Below are positions 7,873-17,059 of a DNA stretch of 40,242 nt, one piece after another. Source of the DNA: Clostridium sp. CAG:253 (lineage in GTDB: Bacteria > Bacillota > Clostridia > Lachnospirales > Lachnospiraceae); the NCBI GenBank assembly GCA_000436755.1, contig FR887297.1:8461-48702 (forward strand), in the 5' to 3' direction. The notes beneath the pieces were generated by a model, which saw only the letters and a list, made by a program, of their open reading frames with translations, did no database searches and was not told the origin of the DNA. The position numbers and the translations under genes are program-made. The stretch's first letter is position 1. Each line of letters begins with the position of its first letter.

Positions 7873-10068
7873 TCATTTAGCAATCTTTACTTTTAAAGAT
7901 TTCATAGGACCTGTAAGTGTTTTTCCGTTATATTCTCTATAAGCCTTTACACCTACCCAGTATGTCTTTCCTGCTTTAAATGCTGCATCCTCAGATACAG
8001 TACATTTTGTACCCGATGCCTCTGTCACATACTTAAACTTACCATTCTTGCTTGCTTTATAGTACACCTCGTATCCGTCTACTTTCGATACACCTTTCCA
8101 TGAAAGTACAACTTTTGCTTTCTTTGCATTCTTTTTCTTTGTAACTTTCGCTTTAAGCTTTGTAACTGCTTTAAGTTTTGGAAGAATTGAAACTGCTATA
8201 TAAGCACTCTTTGTAATATTTCCTTCTGTATATGAAACAGTTGCATACTGTGTTCCGACTTTGTTAACATTTATTTTTGAGTAATCAACTTTGTAATCAG
8301 TAACTTTTTTCTGTGTTTCATCTGAATAGATAGCCTTTACACTTGTAAGATTGATTTTCTTAATCTTATCTCCCTGCGTAATAACATTTGTGCCGGCTGT
8401 TACATTGATACCACGGAGCACTGTTGTTTCGCTGTTTTCTCCTACAATAAATGTTGCTGCTGTCTTGTCTGAACCATCAGTAATCTTTAATACATCATTT
8501 ACAATAGCAAGATACTGTCCCGGCTTGTATACACTTTCAAAAGAAACACCATCTTCAGAACCGTCAAGAGCCTTTATACTTCTGAATGTCTGACGTTTAG
8601 CTGTCTCAGCTTTTCCGTCTGAATCCTGATTAAGAGTTACTTTTCCATTGTCGTTTACCGTAAGATAAAGACCTGACTTATTTTCAGACTGAATTGAAAC
8701 ATATGCCGGTTTTGTCTTGTCTGCTTTTCCATCTGTAAGAACCCACTGCGCATCCTTTACGTCTGAATATCCCATAGCACCTACATATATATTCTGATAT
8801 GGATAATCAGCATCAGATGTTGAATTCAGGAAGTTTTTATGAGCAAGCACTCCTGCACCGGCTTTTGTGTAAATCTTAGTAGTTGTACCTGCTATACCTG
8901 CTGTAGTCTCAGGTACTTCATCAATACTTCCGTCTTCATTGAATTTAAGTTCAGTAATATTTGCAACTCTGCGGTAACCATTTCCGCCTGCAAGTGCACC
9001 ATTATGGTAAATAAAATATGTCTTTCCCTTAAAATCAATAACTGCCATATGGTTTGTATTTGATGTTACATTTGGTCTTGCTATCTCTTTGCCAAATTCC
9101 CACTGTCCGTTCATAAGGTCATCTGTTGTAGAATAAGCCATTCCCTCTCTCCAGCCTGATGCATAGAAAAGATAATATTTTCCGTAATAGTTTCCGTTTT
9201 CATCCTGTCTTCTGTAAAGCCATGGAGCTTCTGTATAAGGACCTTCAGGAGAATCTTTCTGGATAACATCGGCATTTTTAACTGATTTGCCGCCTGTAAT
9301 CTTTCCGTCACCGTTCTGATCTTTAACTGAAATCATATCATCATTTAATTCACAGATGTAGAAGTTTCCGTTTCCCCATGCAAGATAACGATGTTCTACA
9401 CCATTTTCATCATTCTCAATCCATACTGTAGGGTCAATATCATTCCATGTACTTGACTCAGTACCTATATCTGTAACCTTACCGCTTACAATAGGCTTAC
9501 CTATATCTTCAAATGGTCCTGTTGGACTGTCTGAAACTGCAACACCTATAGACTGCTGTCCGTCACTTGTAGTTTTATCCCATGTACAATAGTAGAAATA
9601 ATATTTACCATTGTGTTTAACAGTCTGAGCCGCCCAGGCTGAGTTTGCTACATTTGCCCATGAAATATCTTTGGCTTTCATAATCTCGCCCTCATATTTC
9701 CAATTGAGCAAGTCCTTAGTAGAATAACAAATCCATCCATCAATAACATATGCATCACCTGTAGCTATATCGTGTCCGGTATAAAGATATACTGTATCTC
9801 CATCTACCATTGCAGCCGGATCACCACCATATGTAAGCTTACCTTCGTTGTCATAACCTCCGATAGGATTTGTGTACTGGCTCTTTGCAACTTCAACCTC
9901 ACCTTCACCAAGCGGTTCCTTAGTAATGCTGCTTCCTGAAGCCGCAGATGCCGTATCACTCTCAGATGCTTCTGCCTTATCCACACCCACAAAACTGTTT
10001 ATTGCAGGTACAGAAGTAACTGCAAGACTGAGTGCGAGCACACCGGCAAATAATTTTGTCTTTCTCAT
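7873..10068 (-). CDS. Secreted multidomain GH43 glycosidase (probable arabinan/arabinoxylan-active)
   Basis: 731 residues: signal peptide (about 1-33), GH43 five-bladed propeller (about 65-390), a beta-rich C-terminal binding-type module (about 400-545), a bacterial Ig-like domain (about 550-628) and a lysine-rich Fn3 domain (about 632-731). The three GH43 acids are in place: Asp83 in GGDPA (base), Asp212 in NDIDPT (pKa modulator) and Glu280 in TEAPWLY (acid). An inserted loop, DQNGDGKITG (250-259), looks like an EF-hand or dockerin calcium loop. GH43 covers arabinofuranosidases, arabinanases and xylosidases; the context favours arabinan, but the subfamily is not certain. I see no LPXTG motif and no clear terminator. 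The gene is divergent from the second large GH43 gene. Confidence 0.85.
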   Translation of the reverse strand: MRKTKLFAGVLALSLAVTSVPAINSFVGVDKAEASESDTASAASGSSITKEPLGEGEVEVAKSQYTNPIGGYDNEGKLTYGGDPAAMVDGDTVYLYTGHDIATGDAYVIDGWICYSTKDLLNWKYEGEIMKAKDISWANVANSAWAAQTVKHNGKYYFYYCTWDKTTSDGQQSIGVAVSDSPTGPFEDIGKPIVSGKVTDIGTESSTWNDIDPTVWIENDENGVEHRYLAWGNGNFYICELNDDMISVKDQNGDGKITGGKSVKNADVIQKDSPEGPYTEAPWLYRRQDENGNYYGKYYLFYASGWREGMAYSTTDDLMNGQWEFGKEIARPNVTSNTNHMAVIDFKGKTYFIYHNGALAGGNGYRRVANITELKFNEDGSIDEVPETTAGIAGTTTKIYTKAGAGVLAHKNFLNSTSDADYPYQNIYVGAMGYSDVKDAQWVLTDGKADKTKPAYVSIQSENKSGLYLTVNDNGKVTLNQDSDGKAETAKRQTFRSIKALDGSEDGVSFESVYKPGQYLAIVNDVLKITDGSDKTAATFIVGENSETTVLRGINVTAGTNVITQGDKIKKINLTSVKAIYSDETQKKVTDYKVDYSKINVNKVGTQYATVSYTEGNITKSAYIAVSILPKLKAVTKLKAKVTKKKNAKKAKVVLSWKGVSKVDGYEVYYKASKNGKFKYVTEASGTKCTVSEDAAFKAGKTYWVGVKAYREYNGKTLTGPMKSLKVKIAK

Positions 10069-10387
10069 ACTCTTTCTCCTCTCAATAATACATTTCTTCT
10101 TAAAATTAGAGTTGCTAATTTTTTTAGAATAGTTACATTTTTCAATATTTTTAACAAAAGTAAAAATATTTTATATTTTGTTTAATATTATATACAACAC
10201 ATATAAAATTTGCAATATAAAACTTGATATTTTTTGCTATTTTTATGTATTTTACATACAAATTTTGCTTTTATTTTAGTTTTTTTCAAAATAAAATAGC
10301 ATTTTTATTGTAAATATTGAATACATATGATATTCTTTTATATGAAATTAACTATTTTAAACTTAAGATTTTTACGGAGGTAATATT
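10069..10387. promoter_or_regulatory. Divergent A+T-rich promoter region between the two secreted GH43 genes
   Basis: No gene is seen in these 319 bases. For the plus gene, TTGTAA, 17 nt and TATTCT is one possible promoter (about 10311-10339). TTAACTATTTTA at 10348-10359 matches TAAAnTAnTTTA with one mismatch, close before the GGAGG site. For the minus gene, TTGTAT (10197-10192), 16 nt and TATAAA (10175-10170) is possible. A weaker operator-like TAGAATAGTTAC lies at 10125-10136. The 22 bases at 10173-10194 recur at 14849-14870 with 20 identities. A bulged hairpin (TGCTTTTATTTT with AAAATAAAATAGCA) lies around 10267-10305. Confidence 0.5.
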
Positions 10388-13300
10388 ATGAAGAAAAACT
10401 TTAAGCGTGTCAGTGCTGTCATGCTTTCGACAGCACTTGCATTCTCCAGTGCTTCAGTTTCTATCCCACAGCTTTCCTTATTTAATAATGAAAGTGTTGC
10501 AGAAGCAGCAAGCGTAACTCATGTCTCAAGCTCTCCAAACAGAGTTTCTGTGCATGACCCTTCTATTACTAAGTCATCAGACGGCACGTATTATGTATAC
10601 GGTTCACATACGGCAGCAGCAAAATCTACCGACCTTGTAAACTGGACTCAGCTTTCAACAGATTTGAATGCCGGCAACCCTTCAACAGCAACAAATAATT
10701 TTGTTTTCGGAAATTTAGCAAAGAATCTGAAGCAGCCTTTCAAGTGGGCAGGTGACAAAAATGATACAGATGACGGCACTTACCATGTATGGGCTCCTGA
10801 TGTTTTCTGGAATCCTGATTATGATAACGGTGACGGAACCAAAGGTGCTTATATGATTTATTTTTGTACAAGTTCTACCGCTGTCCGTTCAGCTATAGCT
10901 TTCGGTGTTTCAAAGAGTATTGAAGGTCCTTTCACATGTGTAGACACACTTATATATTCAGGCTTTACTAAGAACAAACCTGTTTTTGAAGGCGCTAAAG
11001 ATACAAGCTACACAAGCACAAACATTCCGGAACTTATAAAAAACGGTCAGATTGAAAAATATGATACAAACTGGTCATCAGGCGATTCCTACAATAACGG
11101 TTACGCTCCTAATGCAATCGACCCTGAAATCTACTATGATAAAGAAGGCAAAATGTGGATGACTTACGGCTCATGGTCAGGCGGTATCTTTACACTTGAA
11201 ATTGATCCTGCAACAGGCAAGGCAAAATATCCCGGAAAAACTTACACAAGAGATGACGGACTTTTGGTAGATCAGTATTTCGGAACAAGAATAGCAGGCG
11301 GAAAAGCCAATTCAGGTGAAGGTCCTTTTGTCGTATATGATGAAAAAACAGATTACTTCTATTTATATATGTCATATAACTTTTTGGACTCGGTCAGCGG
11401 ATATAATATGAGACTTTTCCGTTCAAAAAATCCTGACGGTCCTTTTGTTGATGCAGCCGGAAATAATGCAAATATGTTTGTTTCTTCAGACAAAAGCCAT
11501 GAAGATGTAGGTATCAAGGTCATGGGTACATACAAATTTTCATGTCTCGATAAATATTATAAATCCGAAGGTCACAACTCAGCTATGATTGATGATGACG
11601 GTCAGATGTATCTTTTCTACCACACAAGATTTTCAGACAGCGGAGAATACCACGAATTAAGAGTTCATCAGCAGTTCCAGAATGAAAAAGGCTGGCCTGT
11701 AACAGCTCCTTTTGAAAATAAAGGTGATAAAATTTCAGAAACAGGATATGCAAAGGATGATATCGTCGGAGAATATGAATTTGTAAATCACGGAAAATCC
11801 GGTACTGCTACTGCTAAAACACAGTCAATAACTTTAAATGCAGATGGTACTATCTCCGGTGACATAACAGGTACATGGACAGCTAAAGATGGCACTTACT
11901 ACATGAATGCCGTTATAAACAAAGTAACTTACAGCGGTGTATTCTTCCTTCAGCATGATGAGTCAAAAGAATGTAAGAAGGTTATGACATTTTCTGCCAT
12001 CGGTACAAACAACCAGTCTATCTGGGGTGTACGAAAAGAAGCTTACAAATATACAGACAAAGAAATACTTGAGAGAGCTTCACAGGATCTTGATTACAAT
12101 TGTCCTATACCGGCAAAAACAACTTCTGACATAACTCTTCCAACAAAAGGCTTTAATAATACAACTATCACATGGGCTTCAAGCAACACTGATATCATAT
12201 CAAATGAAGGAAAAGTCACAAAAGCCTCTGAAGAAACAGAAGTAACACTTACAGCAACTATTAAATCAGGCAATGAAACAGTATCAAAAGCTTATAAGAC
12301 AACTGTTCTTGATGCCGCACTCACTCCTGATTACAAATATGATTTTGAAACAGTAAACGACAAAACCGTACCAAACAGCGGAAAATCCACAGCGGATGCT
12401 TCACTTAACGGAAATGCTAAAGTAAGTAAAGATTCCTGGTATGGTAATGTACTCACTGTTAAAAACAGCAAACAGGGGGAAAGTTACTTATCACTCCCGG
12501 CCGAAATGTTCAAAAACATTGATAAAGCAGGCTTTACTGTAGGAATGTGGGTCAAGACAAGTTCAAGCACTGCTGATGAATCGGCACTGTTTGAAGCAAA
12601 GGCAACAAACAACCGCAACAGTTACCCATATACAGCTCTCCATTCAAGCGTATATGCTGACTTTGTAAGTCTTAACGGAACAAGCAAGGGCAGCTATCAA
12701 TCTTCCTTTATCACAGGTTCTTGGAGTTATGTAGTATATACCGTTTCTGAAACCGGTATCAGCGCCTATATAAACGGAGATTTCATCACAAAGCAGGAAA
12801 CAGATCTTTCAAACGCACTTTCAGGCGGTGAACTCTCAGATATTGATGATGTAAGAATCGGAAGCGGAACGCTTTCAAGCAGTACTGATGTAGCAAATGC
12901 ACAATTTGATAATATTGAATTTTATTCAACTGCTCTTACTGAAAATGATATAAAAGCTAAATACAAACAGGAAAAAGCAGATTATCCGACACTTACATTT
13001 AATGCATCATCAAAAACACTTTATGTTGGCGGAAATACCGGAAAAACAGCCAAACTTTCTGTTTCTTCAACGCCTTCCATAACAAAGACTGTAACATATA
13101 CTTCATCAAATCCTAATGTTGCATCAGTTACAAATGCCGGACAGCTTACAGCAAAAAAAGCCGGAACTACAACTGTCACAGCAACAGTTACTGCCGGTGA
13201 TAAGACAAAGAAACTCACAAAGACATTTACCGTCAAAAAATCTTATATCAAATTTACAAGCAAAAAAGCTTCACTCAAAGTAAAGAAAACAGCTAAATTC

Positions 13301-13471
13301 AAGGTAAAAGGTTATGGAGTTAAATTATCAGGTGTTAAATGGACATCAAACAAACCAGCTGTACTTTCTGTAAATAACTCAGGAAAAGTTGTTGCAAAGA
13401 AAAAAGGAACAGCAACAATAACAGCTAAAAACGGAAAGTTCAAAGTTACATATAAGGTAACTGTAAAATAA
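10388..13471 (+). CDS. Secreted multidomain GH43 endo-arabinanase-like enzyme with LamG and two Big2 domains
   Basis: 1027 residues: signal peptide (about 1-41), GH43 propeller (about 50-430), the small C-terminal beta-barrel typical of Abn2-type arabinanases (about 455-553), an atrophied bacterial Ig-type stretch (about 560-645), LamG (about 650-855) and two Big2 domains (about 865-950 and 953-1027). Key residues are Asp57 in VHDPS, Asp245 in NAIDPE, Glu311 in GEGPF and His396 in GHNSA, which matches the calcium-linked His of Bacillus Abn2. The same enzyme type occurs as a lipoprotein at 34073-35704. Family knowledge predicts endo-1,5-alpha-L-arabinanase activity outside the cell. The Big2 domains are very lysine-rich and probably act as wall or pectin anchors. 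The gene is monocistronic and ends in a bidirectional terminator. Confidence 0.88.
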   Translation: MKKNFKRVSAVMLSTALAFSSASVSIPQLSLFNNESVAEAASVTHVSSSPNRVSVHDPSITKSSDGTYYVYGSHTAAAKSTDLVNWTQLSTDLNAGNPSTATNNFVFGNLAKNLKQPFKWAGDKNDTDDGTYHVWAPDVFWNPDYDNGDGTKGAYMIYFCTSSTAVRSAIAFGVSKSIEGPFTCVDTLIYSGFTKNKPVFEGAKDTSYTSTNIPELIKNGQIEKYDTNWSSGDSYNNGYAPNAIDPEIYYDKEGKMWMTYGSWSGGIFTLEIDPATGKAKYPGKTYTRDDGLLVDQYFGTRIAGGKANSGEGPFVVYDEKTDYFYLYMSYNFLDSVSGYNMRLFRSKNPDGPFVDAAGNNANMFVSSDKSHEDVGIKVMGTYKFSCLDKYYKSEGHNSAMIDDDGQMYLFYHTRFSDSGEYHELRVHQQFQNEKGWPVTAPFENKGDKISETGYAKDDIVGEYEFVNHGKSGTATAKTQSITLNADGTISGDITGTWTAKDGTYYMNAVINKVTYSGVFFLQHDESKECKKVMTFSAIGTNNQSIWGVRKEAYKYTDKEILERASQDLDYNCPIPAKTTSDITLPTKGFNNTTITWASSNTDIISNEGKVTKASEETEVTLTATIKSGNETVSKAYKTTVLDAALTPDYKYDFETVNDKTVPNSGKSTADASLNGNAKVSKDSWYGNVLTVKNSKQGESYLSLPAEMFKNIDKAGFTVGMWVKTSSSTADESALFEAKATNNRNSYPYTALHSSVYADFVSLNGTSKGSYQSSFITGSWSYVVYTVSETGISAYINGDFITKQETDLSNALSGGELSDIDDVRIGSGTLSSSTDVANAQFDNIEFYSTALTENDIKAKYKQEKADYPTLTFNASSKTLYVGGNTGKTAKLSVSSTPSITKTVTYTSSNPNVASVTNAGQLTAKKAGTTTVTATVTAGDKTKKLTKTFTVKKSYIKFTSKKASLKVKKTAKFKVKGYGVKLSGVKWTSNKPAVLSVNNSGKVVAKKKGTATITAKNGKFKVTYKVTVK

Positions 13472-13508
13472 TTTTTTCAAAAGTTTTTAACTTTTATACA
13501 ACAAAAAC

Positions 13509-13553
13509 AGAGGTTGTGCATTGACTGATTTTATATGTCAATGCACAACCTCT
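13509..13553. terminator. Bidirectional terminator between the GH43 gene and the regulator gene
   Basis: A perfect 17-bp stem (13509-13525 with 13537-13553; arm AGAGGTTGTGCATTGAC) with an 11-nt loop. Plus-strand tail TTGTTTTT, minus-strand tail GTTTTTGTTG. It ends the two convergent genes. Confidence 0.95.
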
Positions 13554-13567
13554 TTGTTTTTAAATTT

Positions 13568-14497
13568 TTATATCTCATCTTCCGCCATCGGTGTATAACT
13601 TATCGCAACATTTATATCCTGTCCGTAATTTCCGAATGACTTTCCAAAAAGTGTAAGTCCTCCTTTGTGAGTTGCATTCTCGTCTACTCCAAGTTTAAAT
13701 CTTATATTACTTCTGTAATCAAGGTTAAAATCATTTATTGTAACATCCGATATTTTAAGTCCATCAATGAATGTTCCTTTTTTGTTGATAACAAGAAGTT
13801 TTAAAAGTCCGTACTGATTCCAGTTTTCAGGCCACCAGGTCGGTGTGAAGAGTCCTTTTACATCTCCAAAGTCTCCCGGTGATGTCCAGCAGCCAAGTGG
13901 TTTATCATTGAGATAAAATTCTATATCAGACGGCCAGTCACTATTTACTCCCGGTGCCTCCGAACTAAGTTCCATTGTTATTGAAATCTGTGTGATTTTC
14001 TGAAATCCAGGAATAAAGTTTGGTATGACATACTCAACAAAACCATTTGTAAACCAAAGTATCTCAGCATTATATCTGTCAGGATGCTCGAAGTATCTCG
14101 CATCATCAACTTCTCCTATAAGTGCTTTACTTGAAGCAAGACCACATGTCGGTGTGATGTCATAACTTGAATAATGTCCAACTTTTACTTCCGTATTGTA
14201 TACATTTTCATCTTCAACCTGTTTTTCAAGGTCGATAACGATTCTGTCCCAGTGAACAGAGCATATTTTTTGATTTCCATGCACTACAGATTCTGCTGAT
14301 GTTGTAATCAAACCACAGCTCTCAAGCTTTTTTATATGTCCCGTAAGCGCCCCATTTGTAATATTTAGTCTCGCAGCCAAATCTTTCATGCTCATATTAC
14401 TATTTTCAAGCAGTATGTTTAATATCTGGATTCTGACATCTGAGCCTAATGCCTTGAAGATTTCAAGCCCCTCATCTAATGATGTAATGTGTAACAC
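13568..14497 (-). CDS. Winged-helix (ArsR-like) regulator fused to a beta-rich putative sugar-sensing domain
   Basis: 309 residues. Residues 1-95 form an ArsR-type winged helix: LGSDVRIQILNILLEN, then MKDLAARLNITNGALTGHIKKLESCGLI as recognition helices, then a wing with VVHGNQKICSVHW. Residues 105-309 are beta-rich with many Trp and Gly residues (FTPTWWPENWNQYGLLKL), like a jelly-roll carbohydrate-binding fold, with no kinase or membrane parts. The start is GTG at 14497, with an AGAGG site about 8 nt before it. Inference: a one-component regulator sensing an arabinose-containing sugar and controlling this locus. The location between arabinan genes supports this, but the ligand and target sequence are unproven. 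The domain is too long for a plain ArsR metal sensor and no metal-binding cysteines are seen. Confidence 0.75.
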   Translation of the reverse strand: MLHITSLDEGLEIFKALGSDVRIQILNILLENSNMSMKDLAARLNITNGALTGHIKKLESCGLITTSAESVVHGNQKICSVHWDRIVIDLEKQVEDENVYNTEVKVGHYSSYDITPTCGLASSKALIGEVDDARYFEHPDRYNAEILWFTNGFVEYVIPNFIPGFQKITQISITMELSSEAPGVNSDWPSDIEFYLNDKPLGCWTSPGDFGDVKGLFTPTWWPENWNQYGLLKLLVINKKGTFIDGLKISDVTINDFNLDYRSNIRFKLGVDENATHKGGLTLFGKSFGNYGQDINVAISYTPMAEDEI

Positions 14498-14845
14498 TAT
14501 GTCTACCTCTTTTCCATTTAATTTTCTACTTTTAGATAATTAAGTAACTACATTCTTTTTTCTTTTTTTCAATATTTAATACAAATTTTGAGAAAGCATT
14601 TATTTTTTGTTTATAAACAACTAAAACATTATATGTATTCATATAGTTTTTTTTACTATTTTTAACAAAAAATACAGACTTTCACAAACATAATATAGCA
14701 TTTTGCATATTTATTATACATAATAATCGTTAATTAGTCAATGATATACTAAATCATTTTACTTTTTGTCGAAATAGCAGGAATTTACTAATTAAATGAA
14801 ATAAATGCTATCTGAAATAAATACACTTATTACAACATTTTTCGG
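14498..14845. other. A+T-rich intergenic region upstream of the regulator
   Basis: No gene is seen. TTGTTTATAAACAA at 14607-14620 is a perfect 14-bp palindrome 110-120 bases before the regulator start. On minus, TTGTTA, a 17-nt spacer and TATATG near 14640-14670 could be the regulator promoter. The rest is A/T runs without clear structure. Confidence 0.4.
14607..14620. promoter_or_regulatory. Perfect palindrome TTGTTTATAAACAA, possible operator
   Basis: A 14-bp perfect palindrome. Its half TTGTTTA also occurs at 10179-10185 and 14855-14861, in the promoter regions of the neighbouring GH43 and GH127 genes. It may be the binding site of the adjacent regulator; this is inferred from position only. 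Confidence 0.4.
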
Positions 14846-14886
14846 TTGATATTTTGTTTAATTTTAGATATAATTAAATTACTTTA
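14846..14886 (+). promoter_or_regulatory. Promoter with operator-like palindrome for the GH127 gene
   Basis: -35 TTGATA (14846-14851), 17-nt spacer, -10 TATAAT (14869-14874). TAAATTACTTTA at 14875-14886 follows at once and is an exact TAAAnTAnTTTA match, identical to the one in front of the large binding-protein gene at 33339-33350. Confidence 0.8.
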
Positions 14887-14969
14887 GAAACAAATAAATA
14901 TATTTTGGTATATCGTAAGAATTTAGGATTGCTATGCCATAAAAGGCTATGCAAGAATGGAGGATTAGT

Positions 14970-16955
14970 ATGAAAACAAAAAAATTAGACCTTTTACCAC
15001 TTAAAGCACTTAAAGTAAATGATTTCTTTTGGAATAAATATACAGGACTTGTCACAAAAGAAATCATACCTTATCAGTGGAAAGCACTCAATGATGAAGT
15101 AGCCGACGCTGAACCAAGTTACTGTATTGACAATTTCAAGGTTGCCGCCGGACTCAAAGAAGGAACTTTCCACGGATGGGTATTTCAGGATACAGATTTA
15201 GCTAAATGGCTTGAAGCTGTAGCATACTCTCTTTCCTATGAACCAAATGAAGCACTTGAAAAACTTGCCGATGACGCTATCGAACTTGTCGGAAAAGCAC
15301 AGCAGGAAAACGGATATATAAACACTCACTTTACCATTCTTCATCCCGGCAAACAGTACTGCAATTTGAAAGAAGGCCACGAACTCTACACAACAGGCCA
15401 TTTTATCGAAGCCGCCATCGCATATTATGAAGTAACCGGCAAAGATAAGTTTCTTAATATAATGAAGAAAAACGCTGACCTTATATGTGATGTATTCCAC
15501 ACCGAAAAATACAAAAATGCAGTTCCAGGACATGAAGAAATTGAACTTGCACTTATGAAACTTGCCACTGTTACAGGTGATGATAAATACGCCGACATGG
15601 CAAAAGATTTTATTGACAGAAGAGGAACAGAACCTAACTATCTTTTTAACGAGAGTAAAAATGATGATTTCATTGATGTATGGCACGACCCAAACCCATA
15701 TATAAATGAATACGGTCAAAATCATCTTCCGGTAAGAAAACAAAAAACTGCTGAGGGACATGCCGTAAGAGCAACATATTTATATTGTGCAATGGCTGAT
15801 ATTGCTCAAAAATATCAGGATGAGTCATTATTTGAAGCCTGCGAAAACCTCTATAACAATATCGTAAACAAGAGAATGTACATAACAGGCGGCATCGGAA
15901 GTTCAGGTGTAATGGAACGCTTTACAACCGATTATGACCTTCCAAATGACACTAACTATTCTGAGAGCTGTGCTTCTATAGGACTTGCATTATTCTGCCG
16001 CAGAATGGCTCAGATAACAGGAGACAGCAAATATATAGACACAATGGAACTCGCACTTATGAACACTGTACTTGCTGGTATTGCAATGGACGGAAAAAGT
16101 TTCTTCTATGTAAATCCGCTCGAAGTATGGCCTGACAATTGTATGCCTGCCACTGACAAAAATCATGTAAAAGCAGTAAGACAGAAATGGTTCGGCTGTG
16201 CATGCTGCCCTCCTAATATTGCAAGAACTTTAAGTTCACTCGGAGAATATCTCTTCATGCAGAACGATGACGGACTGTTTATCAACATGTTTGCCGGAGG
16301 CGAATACAAGACAACAGCACTCGGCGGATATAAACGATTGAATATCGAAACAAAATTCCCGTTTGAAGGAAAGATAACAATATCAATATCCGATATTGCT
16401 GACAAGAGCTCAGAGGACGATGCGCCTTCAGACAAAAAAATATATGTGAGAATCCCTGAATATGCACAGAATTATAAGATAAAAATCAACGGCTGTGATA
16501 TTAACTATAAAACTAAAAATGGATATGCCGTATTATCTAAAGACGACATTGCATCTGCATGGAAAGGCACAAGCATTGAAATTACTTTTGAAATGCCTGC
16601 ACATTTTGTTTACGCCAATCCTAAAGTACGTGCAGATGCCGGAAAGGTTGCAATCAAAAAAGGTCCTCTTGTTTACTGTGCAGAACAGGTTGACAATGGT
16701 GAAAATCTTTCTTCTATAATGGTTGATATAACCAAGCCTATAAATGAATACTGGGATGATAATGTCTTAGGAGGCATTACAGTCATAAAAGCACATGGAA
16801 AGACTGTTAAACATCCTGAAAAGTACGATAACAAAGAACTTTACTTAGACACACCGGCTGAACTTGAATACAAAGAAATCACGTTTGTTCCTTATGCCAA
16901 CTGGGGCAACAGAGGTGCCGGCGAAATGTACACATGGCTTAGAAGATTTTGCTAG
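14970..16955 (+). CDS. GH127 beta-L-arabinofuranosidase
   Basis: 661 residues from ATG 14970, chosen because GGAGG lies 6 nt before it; an in-frame ATG at 14949 has no such site. There is no signal peptide, so it is cytoplasmic. The length and motifs match HypBA1 of Bifidobacterium longum (658 residues). Glu316 in VMERF corresponds to the acid/base. Glu332 and Cys334 in SESC, and Cys412 and Cys413 in GCACCPPN, correspond to the zinc site, and Cys412 to the nucleophile. The enzyme removes terminal beta-L-arabinofuranose, for example from beta-linked arabino-oligosaccharides or glycopeptide sugars. Together with GH51 and GH43 it suggests that substrates with both alpha- and beta-linked arabinose are used. 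It is a single-gene unit with its own promoter and terminator. Confidence 0.93.
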   Translation: MKTKKLDLLPLKALKVNDFFWNKYTGLVTKEIIPYQWKALNDEVADAEPSYCIDNFKVAAGLKEGTFHGWVFQDTDLAKWLEAVAYSLSYEPNEALEKLADDAIELVGKAQQENGYINTHFTILHPGKQYCNLKEGHELYTTGHFIEAAIAYYEVTGKDKFLNIMKKNADLICDVFHTEKYKNAVPGHEEIELALMKLATVTGDDKYADMAKDFIDRRGTEPNYLFNESKNDDFIDVWHDPNPYINEYGQNHLPVRKQKTAEGHAVRATYLYCAMADIAQKYQDESLFEACENLYNNIVNKRMYITGGIGSSGVMERFTTDYDLPNDTNYSESCASIGLALFCRRMAQITGDSKYIDTMELALMNTVLAGIAMDGKSFFYVNPLEVWPDNCMPATDKNHVKAVRQKWFGCACCPPNIARTLSSLGEYLFMQNDDGLFINMFAGGEYKTTALGGYKRLNIETKFPFEGKITISISDIADKSSEDDAPSDKKIYVRIPEYAQNYKIKINGCDINYKTKNGYAVLSKDDIASAWKGTSIEITFEMPAHFVYANPKVRADAGKVAIKKGPLVYCAEQVDNGENLSSIMVDITKPINEYWDDNVLGGITVIKAHGKTVKHPEKYDNKELYLDTPAELEYKEITFVPYANWGNRGAGEMYTWLRRFC

Positions 16956-16974
16956 TGTAATGTATTAGTGAAAC

Positions 16975-17027
16975 AAAAATAGTGTATCATTGATTTTCAG
17001 TAAAATATCAGTGATACACTATTTTTT
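16975..17027. terminator. Bidirectional terminator between the GH127 and DUF6171 genes
   Basis: AAAAATAGTGTATCA pairs with TGATACACTATTTTT, and the stem continues inward with one wobble and one mismatch to about 20 bp. U-rich tails lie on both strands. It serves the convergent GH127 and GH51-operon transcripts. Confidence 0.9.
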
Positions 17028-17059
17028 AATGCAGATATTATTCATTGTAATAGATTTTA

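Noticed and set aside
7873..10068. Dockerin or cellulosome component
   Set aside because: Only one calcium-type loop is seen, inside the catalytic domain, and no cohesin or paired dockerin repeat is present in the window.
13568..14497. Metal-sensing ArsR repressor
   Set aside because: The metal-binding cysteines and histidines of that group are absent and the protein is about three times longer.
14949..14969. Earlier ATG for the GH127 gene
   Set aside because: It would place the GGAGG site inside the coding sequence; ATG 14970 has ideal spacing.
15198..15761. 187-codon minus-strand frame inside GH127
   Set aside because: Antisense to a well-conserved enzyme with intact catalytic motifs; composition is typical of a shadow frame.
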